Below, piece after piece: positions 14,101 to 23,581 of a stretch of DNA of 64,000 bases. Position 1 is the first letter of the stretch; each line of letters starts with the position of its first letter. Where the stretch lies: assembly GCF_905220565.1 (NCBI RefSeq), contig NC_059423.1, forward strand, positions 3,406,001 through 3,470,000, given 5' to 3'. Source of the stretch: Melitaea cinxia. Lineage: Eukaryota > Arthropoda > Insecta > Lepidoptera > Nymphalidae. The notes beneath the pieces are model-generated. The model did not search any database, was not told where the DNA came from, and saw nothing but the letters and a program-made list of their open reading frames with translations. The position numbers and the translations under genes are program-made.

Positions 14101-17100
14101 TAGGACACCCGGGCCGCTCGCCTGGGCGCTGAGCTTCGGCGCCTGCCTCGGGGGTGAGTGGCGCTGGACCGGCCTGGCTCTGATCTAGGACACCCGGGCC
14201 GCTCGCCTGGGCGCTGAGCTTCGGCGCCTGCCTCGGGGGTGAGTGGCGGCAGACCGGCCTGGGTCTGGTCTAGGACACCCGGGCCGCTCGCCTGGGCGCT
14301 GAGCTTCGGCGCCTGCCTCGGGGGTGAGTGGCGCTGGACCGGCCTGGCTCTGATCTAGGACACCCGGGCCGCTCGCCTGGGCGCTGAGCTTCGGCGCCTG
14401 CCTCGGGGGTGAGTGGCGCTGGACCGGCCTGGCTCTGATCTAGGACACCCGGGCCGCTCGCCTGGGCGCTGAGCTTCGGCGCCTGCCTCGGGGGTGAGTG
14501 GCGGCAGACCGGCCTGGGTCTGGTCTAGGACACCCGGGCCGCTCGCCTGGGTGCTGAGCTTCGGCGCCTGCCTCGGGGATGAGTGGCGCTGGACCGGCCT
14601 GGCTCTGATCTAGGACACCCGGGCCGCTCGCCTGGGCGCTGAGCTTCGGCGCCTGCCTCGGGGGTGAGTGGCGCTGGACCGGCCTGGCTCTGATCTAGGA
14701 CACCCGGGCCGCTCGCCTGGGCGCTGAGCTTCGGCGCCTGCCTCGGGGGTGAGTGGCGCTGGACCGGCCTGGCTCTGATCTAGGACACCCGGGCCGCTCG
14801 CCTGGGCGCTGAGCTTCGGCGCCTGCCTCGGGGGGGAGTGGCGGCGGACCGGCCTGGGTCTGGTCTAGGACACCCGGGCCGCTCGCCTGGGCGCTGAGCT
14901 TCGGCGCCTGCCTCGGGGGTGAGTGGCGCTGGACCGGCCTGGCTCTGATCTAGGACACCCGGGCCGCTCGCCTGGGCGCTGAGCTTCGGCGCCTGCCTCG
15001 GGGGTGAGTGGCGCTGGACCGGCCTGGCTCTGATCTAGGACACCCGGGCCGCTCGCCTGGGCGCTGAGCTTCGGCGCCTGCCTCGGGGGTGAGTGGCGGC
15101 AGACCGGCCTGGGTCTGGTCTAGGACACCCGGGCCGCTCGCCTGGGCGCTGAGCTTCGGCGCCTGCCTCGGGGGTGAGTGGCGCTGGACCGGCCTGGCTC
15201 TGATCTAGGACACCCGGGCCGCTCGCCTGGGCGCTGAGCTTCGGCGCCTGCCTCGGGGGTGAGTGGCGCTGGACCGGCCTGGCTCTGGTCTAGGACACCC
15301 GGGCCGCTCGCCTGGGCGCTGAGCTTCGGCGCCTGCCTCGGGGGTGAGTGGCGCTGGACCGGCCTGGCTCTGATCTAGGACACCCGGGCCGCTCGCCTGG
15401 GCGCTGAGCTTCGGCGCCTGCCTCGGGGGTGAGTGGCGCTGGACCGGCCTGGCTCTGATCTAGGACACCCGGGCCGCTCGCCTGGGCGCTGAGCTTCGGC
15501 GCCTGCCTCGGGGGTGAGTGGCGCTGGACCGGCCTGGCTCTGATCTAGGACACCCGGGCCGCTCGCCTGGGCGCTGAGCTTCGGCGCCTGCCTCGGGGGT
15601 GAGTGGCGCTGGACCGGCCTGGCTCTGATCTAGGACACCCGGGCCGCTCGCCTGGGCGCTGAGCTTCGGCGCCTGCCTCGGGGGTGAGTGGCGCTGGACC
15701 GGCCTGGCTCTGATCTAGGACACCCGGGCCGCTCGCCTGGGCGCTGAGCTTCGGCGCCTGCCTCGGGGGTGAGTGGCGCTGGACCGGCCTGGCTCTGATC
15801 TAGGACACCCGGGCCGCTCGCCTGGGCGCTGAGCTTCGGCGCCTGCCTCGGGGGTGAGTGGCGGCAGACCGGCCTGGGTCTGGTCTAGGACACCCGGGCC
15901 GCTCGCCTGGGCGCTGAGCTTCGGCGCCTGCCTCGGGGGTGAGTGGCGCTGGACCGGCCTGGCTCTGATCTAGGACACCCGGGCCGCTCGCCTGGGCGCT
16001 GAGCTTCGGCGCCTGCCTCGGGGGTGAGTGGTGGCAGACCGGCCTGGGTCTGGTCTAGGACACCCGGGCCGCTCGCCTGGGCGCTGAGCTTCGGCGCCTG
16101 CCTCGGGGGTGAGTGGCGCTGGACCGGCCTGGCTCTGATCTAGGACACCCGGGCCGCTCGCCTGGGCGCTGAGCTTCGGCGCCTGCCTCGGGGGTGAGTG
16201 GCGGCAGACCGGCCTGGGTCTGGTCTAGGACACCCGGGCCGCTCGCCTGGGTGCTGAGCTTCGGCGCCTGCCTCGGGGATGAGTGGCGCTGGACCGGCCT
16301 GGCTCTGATCTAGGACACCCGGGCCGCTCGCCTGGGCGCTGAGCTTCGGCGCCTGCCTCGGGGGTGAGTGGCGCTGGACCGGCCTGGCTCTGATCTAGGA
16401 CACCCGGGCCGCTCGCCTGGGCGCTGAGCTTCGGCGCCTGCCTCGGGGGTGAGTGGCGCTGGACCGGCCTGGCTCTGATCTAGGACACCCGGGCCGCTCG
16501 CCTGGGCGCTGAGCTTCGGCGCCTGCCTCGGGGGTGAGTGGCGCTGGACCGGCCTGGCTCTGATCTAGGACACCCGGGCCGCTCGCCTGGGCGCTGAGCT
16601 TCGGCGCCTGCCTCGGGGGTGAGTGGCGCTGGACCGGCCTGGCTCTGATCTAGGACACCCGGGCCGCTCGCCTGGGCGCTGAGCTTCGGCGCCTGCCTCG
16701 GGGGTGAGTGGCGCTGGACCGGCCTGGCTCTGATCTAGGACACCCGGGCCGCTCGCCTGGGCGCTGAGCTTCGGCGCCTGCCTCGGGGGTGAGTGGCGGC
16801 AGACCGGCCTGGGGCTGGTCTAGGACACCCGGGCCGCTCGCCTGGGCGCTGAGCTTCGGCGCCTGCCTCGGGGGTGAGTGGCGCTGGACCGGCCTGGCTC
16901 TGGTCTAGGACACCCGGGCCGCTCGCCTGGGCGCTGAGCTTCGGCGCCTGCCTCGGGGGTGAGTGGCGGCAGACCGGCCTGGGTCTGGTCTAGGACACCC
17001 GGGCCGCTCGCCTGGGTGCTGAGCTTCGGCGCCTGCCTCGGGGGTGAGTGGCGCTGGACCGGCCTGGCTCTGATCTAGGACACCCGGGCCGCTCGCCTGG

Positions 17101-18933
17101 GCGCTGAGCTTCGGCGCCTGCCTCGGGGGTGAGTGGCGCTGGACCGGCCTGGCTCTGATCTAGGACACCCGGGCCGCTCGCCTGGGCGCTGAGCTTCGGC
17201 GCCTGCCTCGGGGGTGAGTGGCGGCAGACCGGCCTGGCTCTGATCTAGGACACCCGGGCCGCTCGCCTGGGCGCTGAGCTTCGGCGCCTGCCTCGGGGGT
17301 GAGTGGCGCTGGACCGGCCTGGCTCTGATCTAGGACACCCGGGCCGCTCGCCTGGGCGCTGAGCTTCGGCGCCTGCCTCGGGGGTGAGTGGCGGCAGACC
17401 GGCCTGGGTCTGGTCTAGGACACCCGGGCCGCTCGCCTGGGCGCTGAGCTTCGGCGCCTGCCTCGGGGGTGAGTGGCGCTGGACCGGCCTGGGTCTGATC
17501 TAGGACACCCGGGCCGCTCGCCTGGGCGCTGAGCTTCGGCGCCTGCCTCGGGGGTGAGTGGCGCTGGACCGGCCTGGCTCTGATCTAGGACACCCGGGCC
17601 GCTCGCCTGGGCGCTGAGCTTCGGCGCCTGCCTCGGGGGTGAGTGGCGCTGGACCGGCCTGGCTCTGATCTAGGACACCCGGGCCGCTCGCCTGGGCGCT
17701 GAGCTTCGGCGCCTGCCTCGGGGGTGAGTGGCGCTGGACCGGCCTGGCTCTGATCTAGGACACCCGGGCCGCTCGCCTGGGCGCTGAGCTTCGGCGCCTG
17801 CCTCGGGGGTGAGTGGCGGCAGACCGGCCTGGGTCTGGTCTAGGACACCCGGGCCGCTCGCCTGGGCGCTGAGCTTCGGCGCCTGCCTCGGGGGTGAGTG
17901 GCGCTGGACCGGCCTGGCTCTGATCTAGGACACCCGGGCCGCTCGCCTGGGCGCTGAGCTTCGGCGCCTGCCTCGGGGGTGAGTGGCGGCAGACCGGCCT
18001 GGGTCTGGTCTAGGACACCCGGGCCGCTCGCCTGGGCGCTGAGCTTCGGCGCCTGCCTCGGGGGTGAGTGGCGCTGGACCGGCCTGGCTCTGATCTAGGA
18101 CACCCGGGCCGCTCGCCTGGGCGCTGAGCTTCGGCGCCTGCCTCGGGGGTGAGTGGCGCTGGACCGGCCTGGCTCTGATCTAGGACACCCGGGCCGCTCG
18201 CCTGGGCGCTGAGCTTCGGCGCCTGCCTCGGGGGTGAGTGGCGGCAGACCGGCCTGGGTCTGGTCTAGGACACCCGGGCCGCTCGCCTGGGCGCTGAGCT
18301 TCGGCGCCTGCCTCGGGGGTGAGTGGCGCTGGACCGGCCTGGCTCTGATCTAGGACACCCGGGCCGCTCGCCTGGGCGCTGAGCTTCGGCGCCTGCCTCG
18401 GGGGTGAGTGGCGCTGGACCGGCCTGGGTCTGATCTAGGACACCCGGGCCGCTCGCCTGGGCGCTGAGCTTCGGCGCCTGCCTCGGGGGTGAGTGGCGCT
18501 GGACCGGCCTGGCTCTGGTCTAGGACACCCGGGCCGCTCGCCTGGGCGCTGAGCTTCGGTATATATATTAAGGGTACACGACGAGTGAACTACTCGTAGT
18601 TTAACTAACTTATTAGTCATTTCGTCATTAACAATATAATTTTTACGTACCTCAATGGAATTCACTGGAGTTACAGATACCGTATGCGTAAGGGTACATG
18701 TAACAAAGGTCGGAAAGCACTAGTAAAGACGATGAGGTCGCTCCACCCCCGCAGGCAACGGCACGCTGATCGGCGCCAGCGCCAACGTGGTGTGCGCCGG
18801 CGTGGCGGAGCAGCACGGTTACCGGTTCACGTTCCTGCAGTTCCTCGCCGTCGGCTTCCCCGTCATGCTGGCCAACCTGGCCGTCGCCTCGCTCTACCTG
18901 CTGCTGTGCCACGGCCTCTTCGCCTGGCACTGA
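472..18933 (+). CDS. Oca2: P protein (OCA2/hoepel-type transporter), 3' 13 coding exons
   Basis: Multi-pass membrane protein of the ion-transporter (ArsB/NhaD/CitMHS) superfamily. In vertebrates OCA2 is a melanosomal anion channel that controls pigment-granule pH; the Drosophila homologues are the hoepel genes. I read 13 exons: about 503-738, 3667-3815, 4154-4357, 5857-5972, 6178-6316, 7031-7166, 7821-7918, 8644-8745, 9406-9499, 9897-10039, 10376-10486, 12057-12198 and 18755-18933. All have AG acceptors and GT donors and all phases match, giving about 615 residues. Diagnostic pieces are the YVLIILE first helix, ETGLFDY, FLDNVTTVLLMTPVTIR, GDPPNVI, EWSTLLFFAALFVLMEAL, the FVDNIPLT helix and GNGTLIGASANVV. 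The family is usually a little over 800 residues, so the N-terminal cytosolic part and first membrane segment are upstream of the window. Family assignment is secure; which insect paralogue it is cannot be told from here. Confidence 0.95.
503..738 (+). CDS. Oca2: Oca2 exon a: luminal loop
   Basis: The frame is open from 471 and ends at AACG|GTAAG, leaving phase 1. The acceptor is either CAACAG ending at 502 or an AG ending at 471; the 5' limit is therefore uncertain. It encodes a soluble segment with two N-glycosylation sequons (NIS twice near its end), which fits the large luminal loop after the first membrane span of P proteins. Confidence 0.75.
868..1278 (+). repeat. Interspersed repeat family 5
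   Basis: ACTAGCGACCCGCCCCGGCT to about 1278, about 400 bp; near copies at 30868-31315 and 44202-44632. It starts at ACTAG and contains TTGACCCGACTTCTTAATAA. Probably a non-autonomous element; class not determined. Confidence 0.7.
1318..2180 (+). repeat. 282-bp tandem repeat (family 6), three copies, plus (TA)n
   Basis: ACTCATCACGAAATCTCC recurs at 1341, 1623 and 1905, period 282. Each copy has the CCCCTAAGGGGGTAAAACGG hairpin-like core. The array ends in (TA)n at about 2141-2178. A further copy opens at 63,660. Confidence 0.85.
2182..2815 (+). repeat. Helitron-like element ending GCACAGCTAGTATAT
   Basis: AT-rich, ends CGCGGGCACAGCTAGT between A/T-rich flanks. The CTAG-T end is typical of lepidopteran Helitrons. 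The 5' limit is unsure because it abuts family 6. Confidence 0.5.
3030..3357 (-). mobile_element. LINE fragment, ORF2 C-terminus
   Basis: A 107-codon - strand frame containing RQLRWCGHVLRMDDRRLPKA and LKRNLNACAIDPESWEELA. The RW.GHV.RMDD.RLPK...G.R..GGQ..RY.D.LK..L..C.I...WE pattern is the C-terminal signature of many insect and vertebrate LINE proteins. It lies in the first large Oca2 intron. Confidence 0.75.
3667..3815 (+). CDS. Oca2: Oca2 exon b: end of loop and TM helix
   Basis: The acceptor TTCCAG and donor GAG|GTAGA bound it. It enters in phase 1 (G+AA gives Glu) and leaves in phase 0. It encodes an NRT sequon and then DPLSEEDGIIYATLLLCTLY and VLIILE, the conserved start of the transporter domain. 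Confidence 0.93.
3863..4024 (-). mobile_element. SINE family 1, 3' part
   Basis: Inverted copy: (ATC)n tail, then CCACAAGTTCGCGCC, GTGTGTTGCCCATAGTCACC. This family ends in the tail GTGGAGGCCTATGTCCAGCA and an (ATG)n microsatellite and is the most abundant in the window. Confidence 0.7.
4154..4357 (+). CDS. Oca2: Oca2 exon c: two TM helices
   Basis: The acceptor is CTCCAG and the donor GAA|GTAGG, both phase 0. It encodes IVNRTIAALLSSSLGIAVL, the GERPSL loop, then WLDVETLLLLFSMMILVAIL and AETGLFDYLAVVAFE. The RPSL...W(I/L)D.ETL block is highly conserved in P proteins. Confidence 0.95.
5225..5465 (+). repeat. LTR-like repeat family 8
   Basis: GTAGCGACATCTATCGCGCG, TATA-like GTATATATACAAGATCCCG, then GTCTGGTCGGAGGATCCTC. 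A second copy is at 24925-25165. Layout suggests a solo LTR, but no internal region is seen. Confidence 0.5.
5479..5806 (-). mobile_element. SINE family 1, near full length
   Basis: ATCATTACAGCCTATACAGT to CGTAGCCACACAGCAC; about 325 bp. Located between exons c and d of Oca2. Confidence 0.75.
5857..5972 (+). CDS. Oca2: Oca2 exon d: FLDNVTT helix
   Basis: Acceptor TCCCAG, donor ATACG|GTAATA, leaving phase 2. It encodes MTGGRTWPLINTLCFFTAIF and STFLDNVTTVLLMTPVTIR. The FLDNVTT motif is a signature of the first half of the inverted repeat in this superfamily. Confidence 0.95.
6178..6316 (+). CDS. Oca2: Oca2 exon e: GDPPNV substrate loop
   Basis: Acceptor TCACCAG, donor GCG|GTAAG. It encodes LCEVMQLNPVPVLMSMVIFS, then NVGGAATPVGDPPNVIIASH. 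The G-G-A-A-T-x-x-G-D-P-P-N-V motif is the re-entrant loop thought to line the substrate path. Confidence 0.95.
7031..7166 (+). CDS. Oca2: Oca2 exon f
   Basis: Acceptor ATTACAG, donor GTGG|GTAAGG (phase 1 out). It encodes a hydrophobic helix (FTTFTLHMGLGILLVCVQTY) followed by a basic cytosolic stretch (YMFRDMNKLRHSVPRDIV), as expected where the membrane domain passes to the large cytosolic loop. Confidence 0.93.
7821..7918 (+). CDS. Oca2: Oca2 exon g: cytosolic loop
   Basis: Acceptor ATTACAG, donor AAA|GTAGG. It enters phase 1 (G+AA gives Glu) and exits phase 0. It encodes EMRQEIGVWKRAAASLSSYS and RDEDIVRRALEKK, the charged loop that human OCA2 also has (EI.VW...A..). Confidence 0.93.
7956..8282 (+). 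mobile_element. SINE family 1, near full length
   Basis: GTGTGGCTACGGCACTAAAG to GGCTGTAATGATGA; between Oca2 exons g and h. Confidence 0.75.
8644..8745 (+). CDS. Oca2: Oca2 exon h: cytosolic loop
   Basis: Acceptor TCGCAG, donor AAG|GTAGA, phase 0 on both sides, 34 codons. It encodes VQRLQTTLMKREAGSGKSRT and DPLFCSTLAQMKEK, a basic cytosolic loop continuing exon g. Confidence 0.9.
8768..8950 (+). mobile_element. Helitron-like fragment in Oca2 intron
   Basis: ATATATAAAAATGAAAGTTTGTCTG to GCAGAGTACAGCTAGT; related sequence (inverted) near 3,370-3,440. Confidence 0.45.
9406..9499 (+). CDS. Oca2: Oca2 exon i: TM helix
   Basis: Acceptor TTTCAG, donor CTGC|GTAAG (phase 1). It encodes YRIRDKQLLVKATICVTFVV then VVFFLHAIPEL, the start of the second half of the membrane domain. 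Confidence 0.93.
9500..9896 (+). other. Oca2 intron, no features
   Basis: AT-rich; no repeat or open frame of note. The introns at 6317-7030, 7167-7820 and 8746-9405 are similar apart from the repeats listed separately. Confidence 0.5.
9897..10039 (+). CDS. Oca2: Oca2 exon j: two TM helices
   Basis: Acceptor GTGACAG, donor GAG|GTAAA. It encodes LGWTALLGAILLLLLAERED, then EPILARVEWSTLLFFAALFV and LME, closely matching the human family member (L.GW.A.LGA.....A...D.E.IL.RVEW.TLLFFAALFVLMEAL). Confidence 0.96.
10376..10486 (+). CDS. Oca2: Oca2 exon k
   Basis: Acceptor TTTTCAG, donor TGG|GTAAG, phase 0, 37 codons. It encodes ALSKLGLIAWIGSLTESLIL and KVGEESRLTVAIMLILW, the amphipathic stretch and helix that precede the second DN(I/V)P motif. 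Confidence 0.94.
11187..11330 (-). mobile_element. SINE family 1, 3' part
   Basis: ATCATTACAGCCTATACAGT to GCTGGCTTTGTCGCAG. Oca2 intron before exon l. Confidence 0.65.
11490..11780 (+). mobile_element. SINE family 3
   Basis: GTCGGCAAACAAACGTACGGCTCACCTGATGG to CCTGCTTTGCCCTACCTCA. Inverted or partial relatives: 3505-3590, 7600-7760, 25550-25660, 41175-41445, 42010-42190, 42680-42960, 54690-55070, 60345-60650. Confidence 0.7.
12057..12198 (+). CDS. Oca2: Oca2 exon l: second DNIP helix; its end is amplified
   Basis: Acceptor GATCAG, donor GGGG|GTGAGT (phase 1). It encodes VSGLASAFVDNIPLTTMMVR and then VGALAQSLALPLAPLAWALS and FGACLG, matching the family's ALASSLIDNIPFTATM...PL.YAL.FGACLG block. 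From 12159 the exon end and its donor are the first unit of the 85-bp tandem array that fills the following intron. Read-through past the donor reaches a TAG within 15 codons, so intron retention would remove the last functional motif. Confidence 0.95.
12159..18559 (+). repeat. 85-bp minisatellite of an exon end plus 5' splice site, 75.3 copies
   Basis: The unit starts CCGCTCGCCTGGGCGCTGAG and is exactly 85 bp; start positions 12159 and 18534 are 75 units apart without any net indel, followed by a 26-bp partial unit. Each unit is 40 nt of coding exon l, the donor GTGAGT, and intron sequence ending in GATCTAGGACACCCGGG. Two main variants alternate: GCGCTGGACC...GGCTCTGATC, and GCGGCAGACC...GGGTCTGGTC (about twenty units). 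GC content is far above the surrounding AT-rich DNA. Rare variants (GTGCTGAG, GGGGATGAG, CTGTGC) mark single units. The first unit belongs to the coding exon. Confidence 0.98.
18755..18933 (+). CDS. Oca2: Oca2 terminal exon m
   Basis: Acceptor CCCCCGCAG with a good pyrimidine tract; it enters phase 1 (G+GC gives Gly). It encodes NGTLIGASANVVCAGVAEQH and ends with the hydrophobic MLANLAVASLYLLLCHGLFA and WH, then TGA at 18931-18933. The GNGTLIGASAN motif mirrors the GDPPNV loop of exon e and is essential in the family. Codon use is strongly GC3-rich, unlike exons a to k. Confidence 0.96.
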
Positions 18934-19690
18934 TCGCCAGCAATACGGCCAGCTGTTGCTCTGCCCCAGCCTCACTTGACAGTGATCACTGATGGTATAA
19001 ATCTAGCTGCTACTCTGCCACAACATCTACACATGGCACTGATCGCCGATACTATATGTCCAGTTTTAACACTATTGATTCTACAGGACCCACCACGATT
19101 GTCAATTTAAACTCCCAATTTTCGGCAACGTTGCAGACATCATGGTCACGGGTGACTGTTGAGACCCGTAAAATCAAAAGTGTTCATAGTGACCGTAAAA
19201 AAATTTTAGAAACTTATAGTATACATCCAGCTCCTGCCCTAACGTAGTCTCTTTACCTGGCATTGATTAACAGTAGTTAGATTGGCAGAAGAGTACCGTC
19301 AAAGCCCCCCAAAAATAATCCCAATGATTGGCAGAAGATTATTAGAAGATTGTAAAATTTAGATCTTCCATAGTGTTAACTGAGCTAACCATGGCAACGA
19401 TAATTACTATTAAAATTATTATATTTATTGACCTCTTAGGAATATTTCAGTCATAAATATAGTTACTAATAACACTGGTGTGTTATAAAATCATTCTAAA
19501 ATCTATAAACACCTTACATTATGTTAGAAATGAAAAAAAAATACTCAAAAACAGTCCTATTAAAAACAAAATTATATAATTTTTATATTTCTTACAATTA
19601 TTTTACAATTTTCATATTTAATTTATATTCAGTAACATAAAAATATTTTATTTACGATATTTTCCAAAATATGTTTATTTATTTGACCTT
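18934..19690 (+). other. Oca2 3' UTR / intergenic
   Basis: The first 300 bp after the stop contains degenerate echoes of the last codons (GGCACTGATCGCC recurs near 19035). It then becomes AT-rich. An ATTAAA near 19409 is a possible poly(A) signal; nothing firmer is seen. Confidence 0.35.
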
Positions 19691-19696
19691 GATATT

Positions 19697-19842
19697 GCCC
19701 TGCGGTCTCCAACCCGCCTGCCCAGCGTGGTGACTACGGGCAAAACACATGAGTTCACGCATTTTTGGCGCGAACTTGTGGAGGCCTATGTCCAGCAGTG
19801 GACTGCGATAGGCTGGAATGATGATGATGATGATGATGATGT
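19697..19842 (+). mobile_element. SINE family 1, 3' part with (ATG)n
   Basis: CCCTGCGGTCTCCAACCCGC to (GATGAT)n; intergenic, downstream of Oca2. Confidence 0.65.
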
Positions 19843-22229
19843 ATATTTATTTGCTTCTTTTTCATCTGTTTAGTCAGTCATAAATTAGTGTTAATGACAG
19901 ATGACGTTTTATGAAATGTCATTGTCGTTTTAAATTATCACAAACTAGAATAATGACAGTTTCTATTCAGTTAAAAGTCTTTGTCATTTAGGATCTGTTT
20001 GGTTCAGTTGTGGATAAAACTATTTGGTGGATAACGATACAAATAGACTTTAAAAGCGGGAAGTAGGATAGGACAGTAGGATCTGTTCCACCTCAATGAA
20101 CAAACTTTAAGATTAATATATTCGAATAGGAATATCTCATAAATATAATCAATAGGATGGTAGAAAAGAATAATTAAGCAATAACTTTTACTGTATGATA
20201 CCGTCATCCGTCAAATAGCGTTATCTACATAGTCTTATATACAGGTCATGCAACGGAGCCCCATTTCAATGGTGAGAGATTAGTACGATAGTGCTGTCGC
20301 TGTGTGCGGTCACGTGGTGTGGTGGTGACGTTTCATTGTAATTGGTTATATTTTAAAACATAAATGCGTAATAATAAATAGAAAAAGAGACAGAATGCTA
20401 TTCTGTATTCGTTGCACAGCAGATCCATCGATCGTCATGCCTCTGGTGGCTATAAACCATTAAGCCGACGTACCTCCACCACTTTAGTTGCCCGACCTGT
20501 GTATAAGACGTGGTCAAGAGTCCTCCATTTTGACATTTAGCTGTCAAAGTGATATTTTTTCATGTCAATGTTTTTTATTGAACAAATGAACATAGCGTTT
20601 TTATGGTGTTAGTAACATTACGAATATTTTGTGTGTACTTAATGACATTTTTTTGTTAAATTGTTTAAATATTGCATGAATTAAACAATTGTTTTTACTT
20701 TTTTCCTGTCAGCGGCCTTTGTAATGAAATTTTATTGATGGACGATTTTCTAAATTTTAAAGGTCCTATGTAAAATAAGCTTAAGTTACTTCACAGGCAG
20801 TATTTGATAGTTTATGTTATATTACGTGTACTTACTGTTAGGTTTTATTATGTATTATCGAGAGCTTATTAATAGTATTATTTTGAACAAAACTGTATTA
20901 TTTTATTAATTAAAAATCATTGTACCATATTTTGAACTAATTTTAATCACTTTTATCTAATTGACTACCCTAGCTCTGTGTCACAACACACACCACAATC
21001 TAATTTTTAATAGAGAAAAAGCATGAAACGACCAAACGTACTGTTGACGTCAAAATACAGCGTTACTTGTATGAGTGGGAACTCGAGAGACCTAATTATT
21101 TATCACGTATAACGAGGTACTTCATATAAATTGTCAGATTTAAAATGATAGCTTTATTATTTAAAGAATTAGACCAAAGTTTTGATGTACAATTCCGATG
21201 ATCTTAAATTTTGTCTACGTATTTATGGATGAAAGTATTTCCAAAAATTGTCTATGGATAAGCAACAGATACAAGTAAAGTCGTTTAGGCAATGAGTTAG
21301 ACTACAGTTTTGTTACTTTAATATGCGTAGTCAACCAAATTCCAGTCAATGACCTAAAAATAAGGAAAAATGAAAGATTTCATCGTTTCAAACAAACGTT
21401 AGGTACGTTTGTTTGATTCTGTATAACAATAACATTAAATAGTGAATTATTGTTTATATATATATATACAATATGTCATTTAAAGGGCATATCCAGAATT
21501 TTGTAAGGGGTTGGGCAGAATCAAATAAATACAAGAAGAAATAAGTACTGTAGTACTAGAAAATTAAAAATTCTTTTTTTTTTTTACCGTCACAAACTAT
21601 ATATACATTTTGGATAAATCTAAAAATTTGTTATTAGCTACGAGTCAGGGTTGGGCAAATGCCCCATCTTGCTCCACCGCGGGTACGCCCATGAGTCATT
21701 GAACTTTAAAGATTCTATGATAAACGTGAGAATCTGAAACTATTATTATGTCATTCTGTTAACAATTCCTAGTTGAACCGTTACGTGACGCCATTTTTTT
21801 TTCGAACACAAAAAAAATCCCAATTTGCTTAAGTCGTTTCAACATGTTACATTACTTAGATTGATTTTTATTCATATAGATATATAATAGTATATAATTC
21901 CAAGTTACTTACAAAACCAGATCCTACTTATTTAGGTAACACTGTATTTCCACTTCCTAAAAAAATAATATCACTTAAAATATTCAAATAATGACCAGAA
22001 AGCTAAAATATATTATAAAAGTGATTTTATGTAAAATATGGTCAATGAAAAAGTATTAATAATGTGAAAAATCTTATATTTTTGTAATTATAAAATAAAA
22101 TGTATATCAAGTATTAGCAAAGGTTTTTAAATCTTATTTGTAGATAATATTTGTGTGGTTACAAATGGTGTTTGCTGAACAATTTCTTTACATATTTTGC
22201 TGATTTTGAGCATAATATGTAAAATTATT
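19843..22229. other. Intergenic, AT-rich, nothing recognised
   Basis: No coding exon, RNA gene or strong repeat found. It separates the convergent 3' ends of the two genes. Confidence 0.5.
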
Positions 22230-22712
22230 GATGACGCGTTGGTCTAGCGGCCACAGCACTGGCTGTTACGGTGGTGGTCGCGGGTTCGATCCCCGCTCAC
22301 GACAGACATCTGGATTGGCCATATAGATGTTTGTGCGTGATCTAGGCGTTTGTTCTTCTGTATTGTGTTTCCTGTGTGTACTGTGTGGCTACGGTACTAA
22401 AGAATATAGCCACCCCCTCTCTTCCCGTGGGTGTCGTAAGAGGCGACTAAGGGATAACACAGTTCCACTACCACCTTGGAACCTGAAAAGCCGAACGAGG
22501 CGGGATAACCATCCAACTGCTGGCTTTAAAACACACAGGCCGAAGATGGGCAGCAGCGTCTTCGATGCGACAAAGCCAGCCCTGCGGTCACCAACCCACG
22601 CCCAGCGTGGTGACTATGGGCAACACACATGAGTTCACGCATTTTTGGCGCGAGCTTGTGGAGGCCTATGTCCAGCAGTGGACTGTATAGGCTGTAATGA
22701 TGATATGATGAT
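22230..22712 (+). mobile_element. SINE family 1 with intact tRNA-like head
   Basis: A tRNA-like head (22231-22305) with TTGGTCTAGCGGCCACAGCA (A box) and GGTTCGATCCCCGCTC (B box) is followed by the family 1 body and ends AGGCTGTAATGATGA. It shows that family 1 is tRNA-derived; most copies here lack the head. Confidence 0.75.
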
Positions 22713-23581
22713 TGTGTTTCCGCACCCCCGACACAGGAGAAATTCCTACTGGGAGTTTCTTTGAGTGTGCGTTTATTATTATTGTTATTATTGTATTAAA
22801 TCGTTTAATATAAATTTTATTGATTTTAAAATTTATAAAATATATATTTTATACGGATATTTAATAAGTAAACAATTTATATTGTTTATTTTAATGCCTA
22901 TTAGAAATGTTACGGAGTTAAAATATATTCAAGTGAAAAGAACTGAAAAATTTATTACAAAAAAAATGTCATAATTTGTTTTTCTTTAATATTTTTCATC
23001 TCAGAATATTTATATTGAGATGCAGTTTTAACGTTTTACTGTACACTTATGTAAATAAATCCGTTACATTTCAATTAAATAGGCATTTAATTTTTATTAG
23101 TTTTTATATTTATATAAAATGAATGCTTTAATTAGCGAGTGTTGGCTAAAATGATTTTAGTTAATCGAGCTATCACAATTTTATTGTTTTATGAATTAAA
23201 TGTATATGTTTTATACAATTACGATTTATTTCACCTTAAAAAGTTTCATACAGTGAATGAATAAGATATACTCTATTTTTTAACCGACTTCCAAAAAAGG
23301 AGGAGGTTCTCAATTCGACTGTATTTTTTTTATCAAAATCGGTTCATAAACGACGAAGTTATCCCCGAACATACATATAATATATATATACGGTCGAATT
23401 GAGTAACCTCCTTTTTTTAAGTCTGTTAAAAAATATTAGCATTCTGCACTCCTTCTCTATATAAACTATAAGTGTACGAAATTTCATACTTCTTCGTCTG
23501 CGCGTTTTTCGTAAAAAGGGGTACAAAGTTTTTGCTTCACGTATTAAATATATAGATAAAATAATTGTGTTTGCTCGCAAA
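22713..23581. other. Intergenic, AT-rich
   Basis: Very AT-rich; contains a fragment of family 4 (23,280-23,345) only. Confidence 0.45.

Noticed and set aside
18435..18992. Open frames on both strands over the end of the array and the terminal Oca2 exon
   Set aside because: They are shadows of the GC-rich exon and of the minisatellite; only the + strand phase-1 reading continues the P protein.
22231..22305. Possible functional tRNA gene
   Set aside because: A and B boxes are present, but the sequence continues directly into a SINE body and the acceptor stem does not close convincingly.
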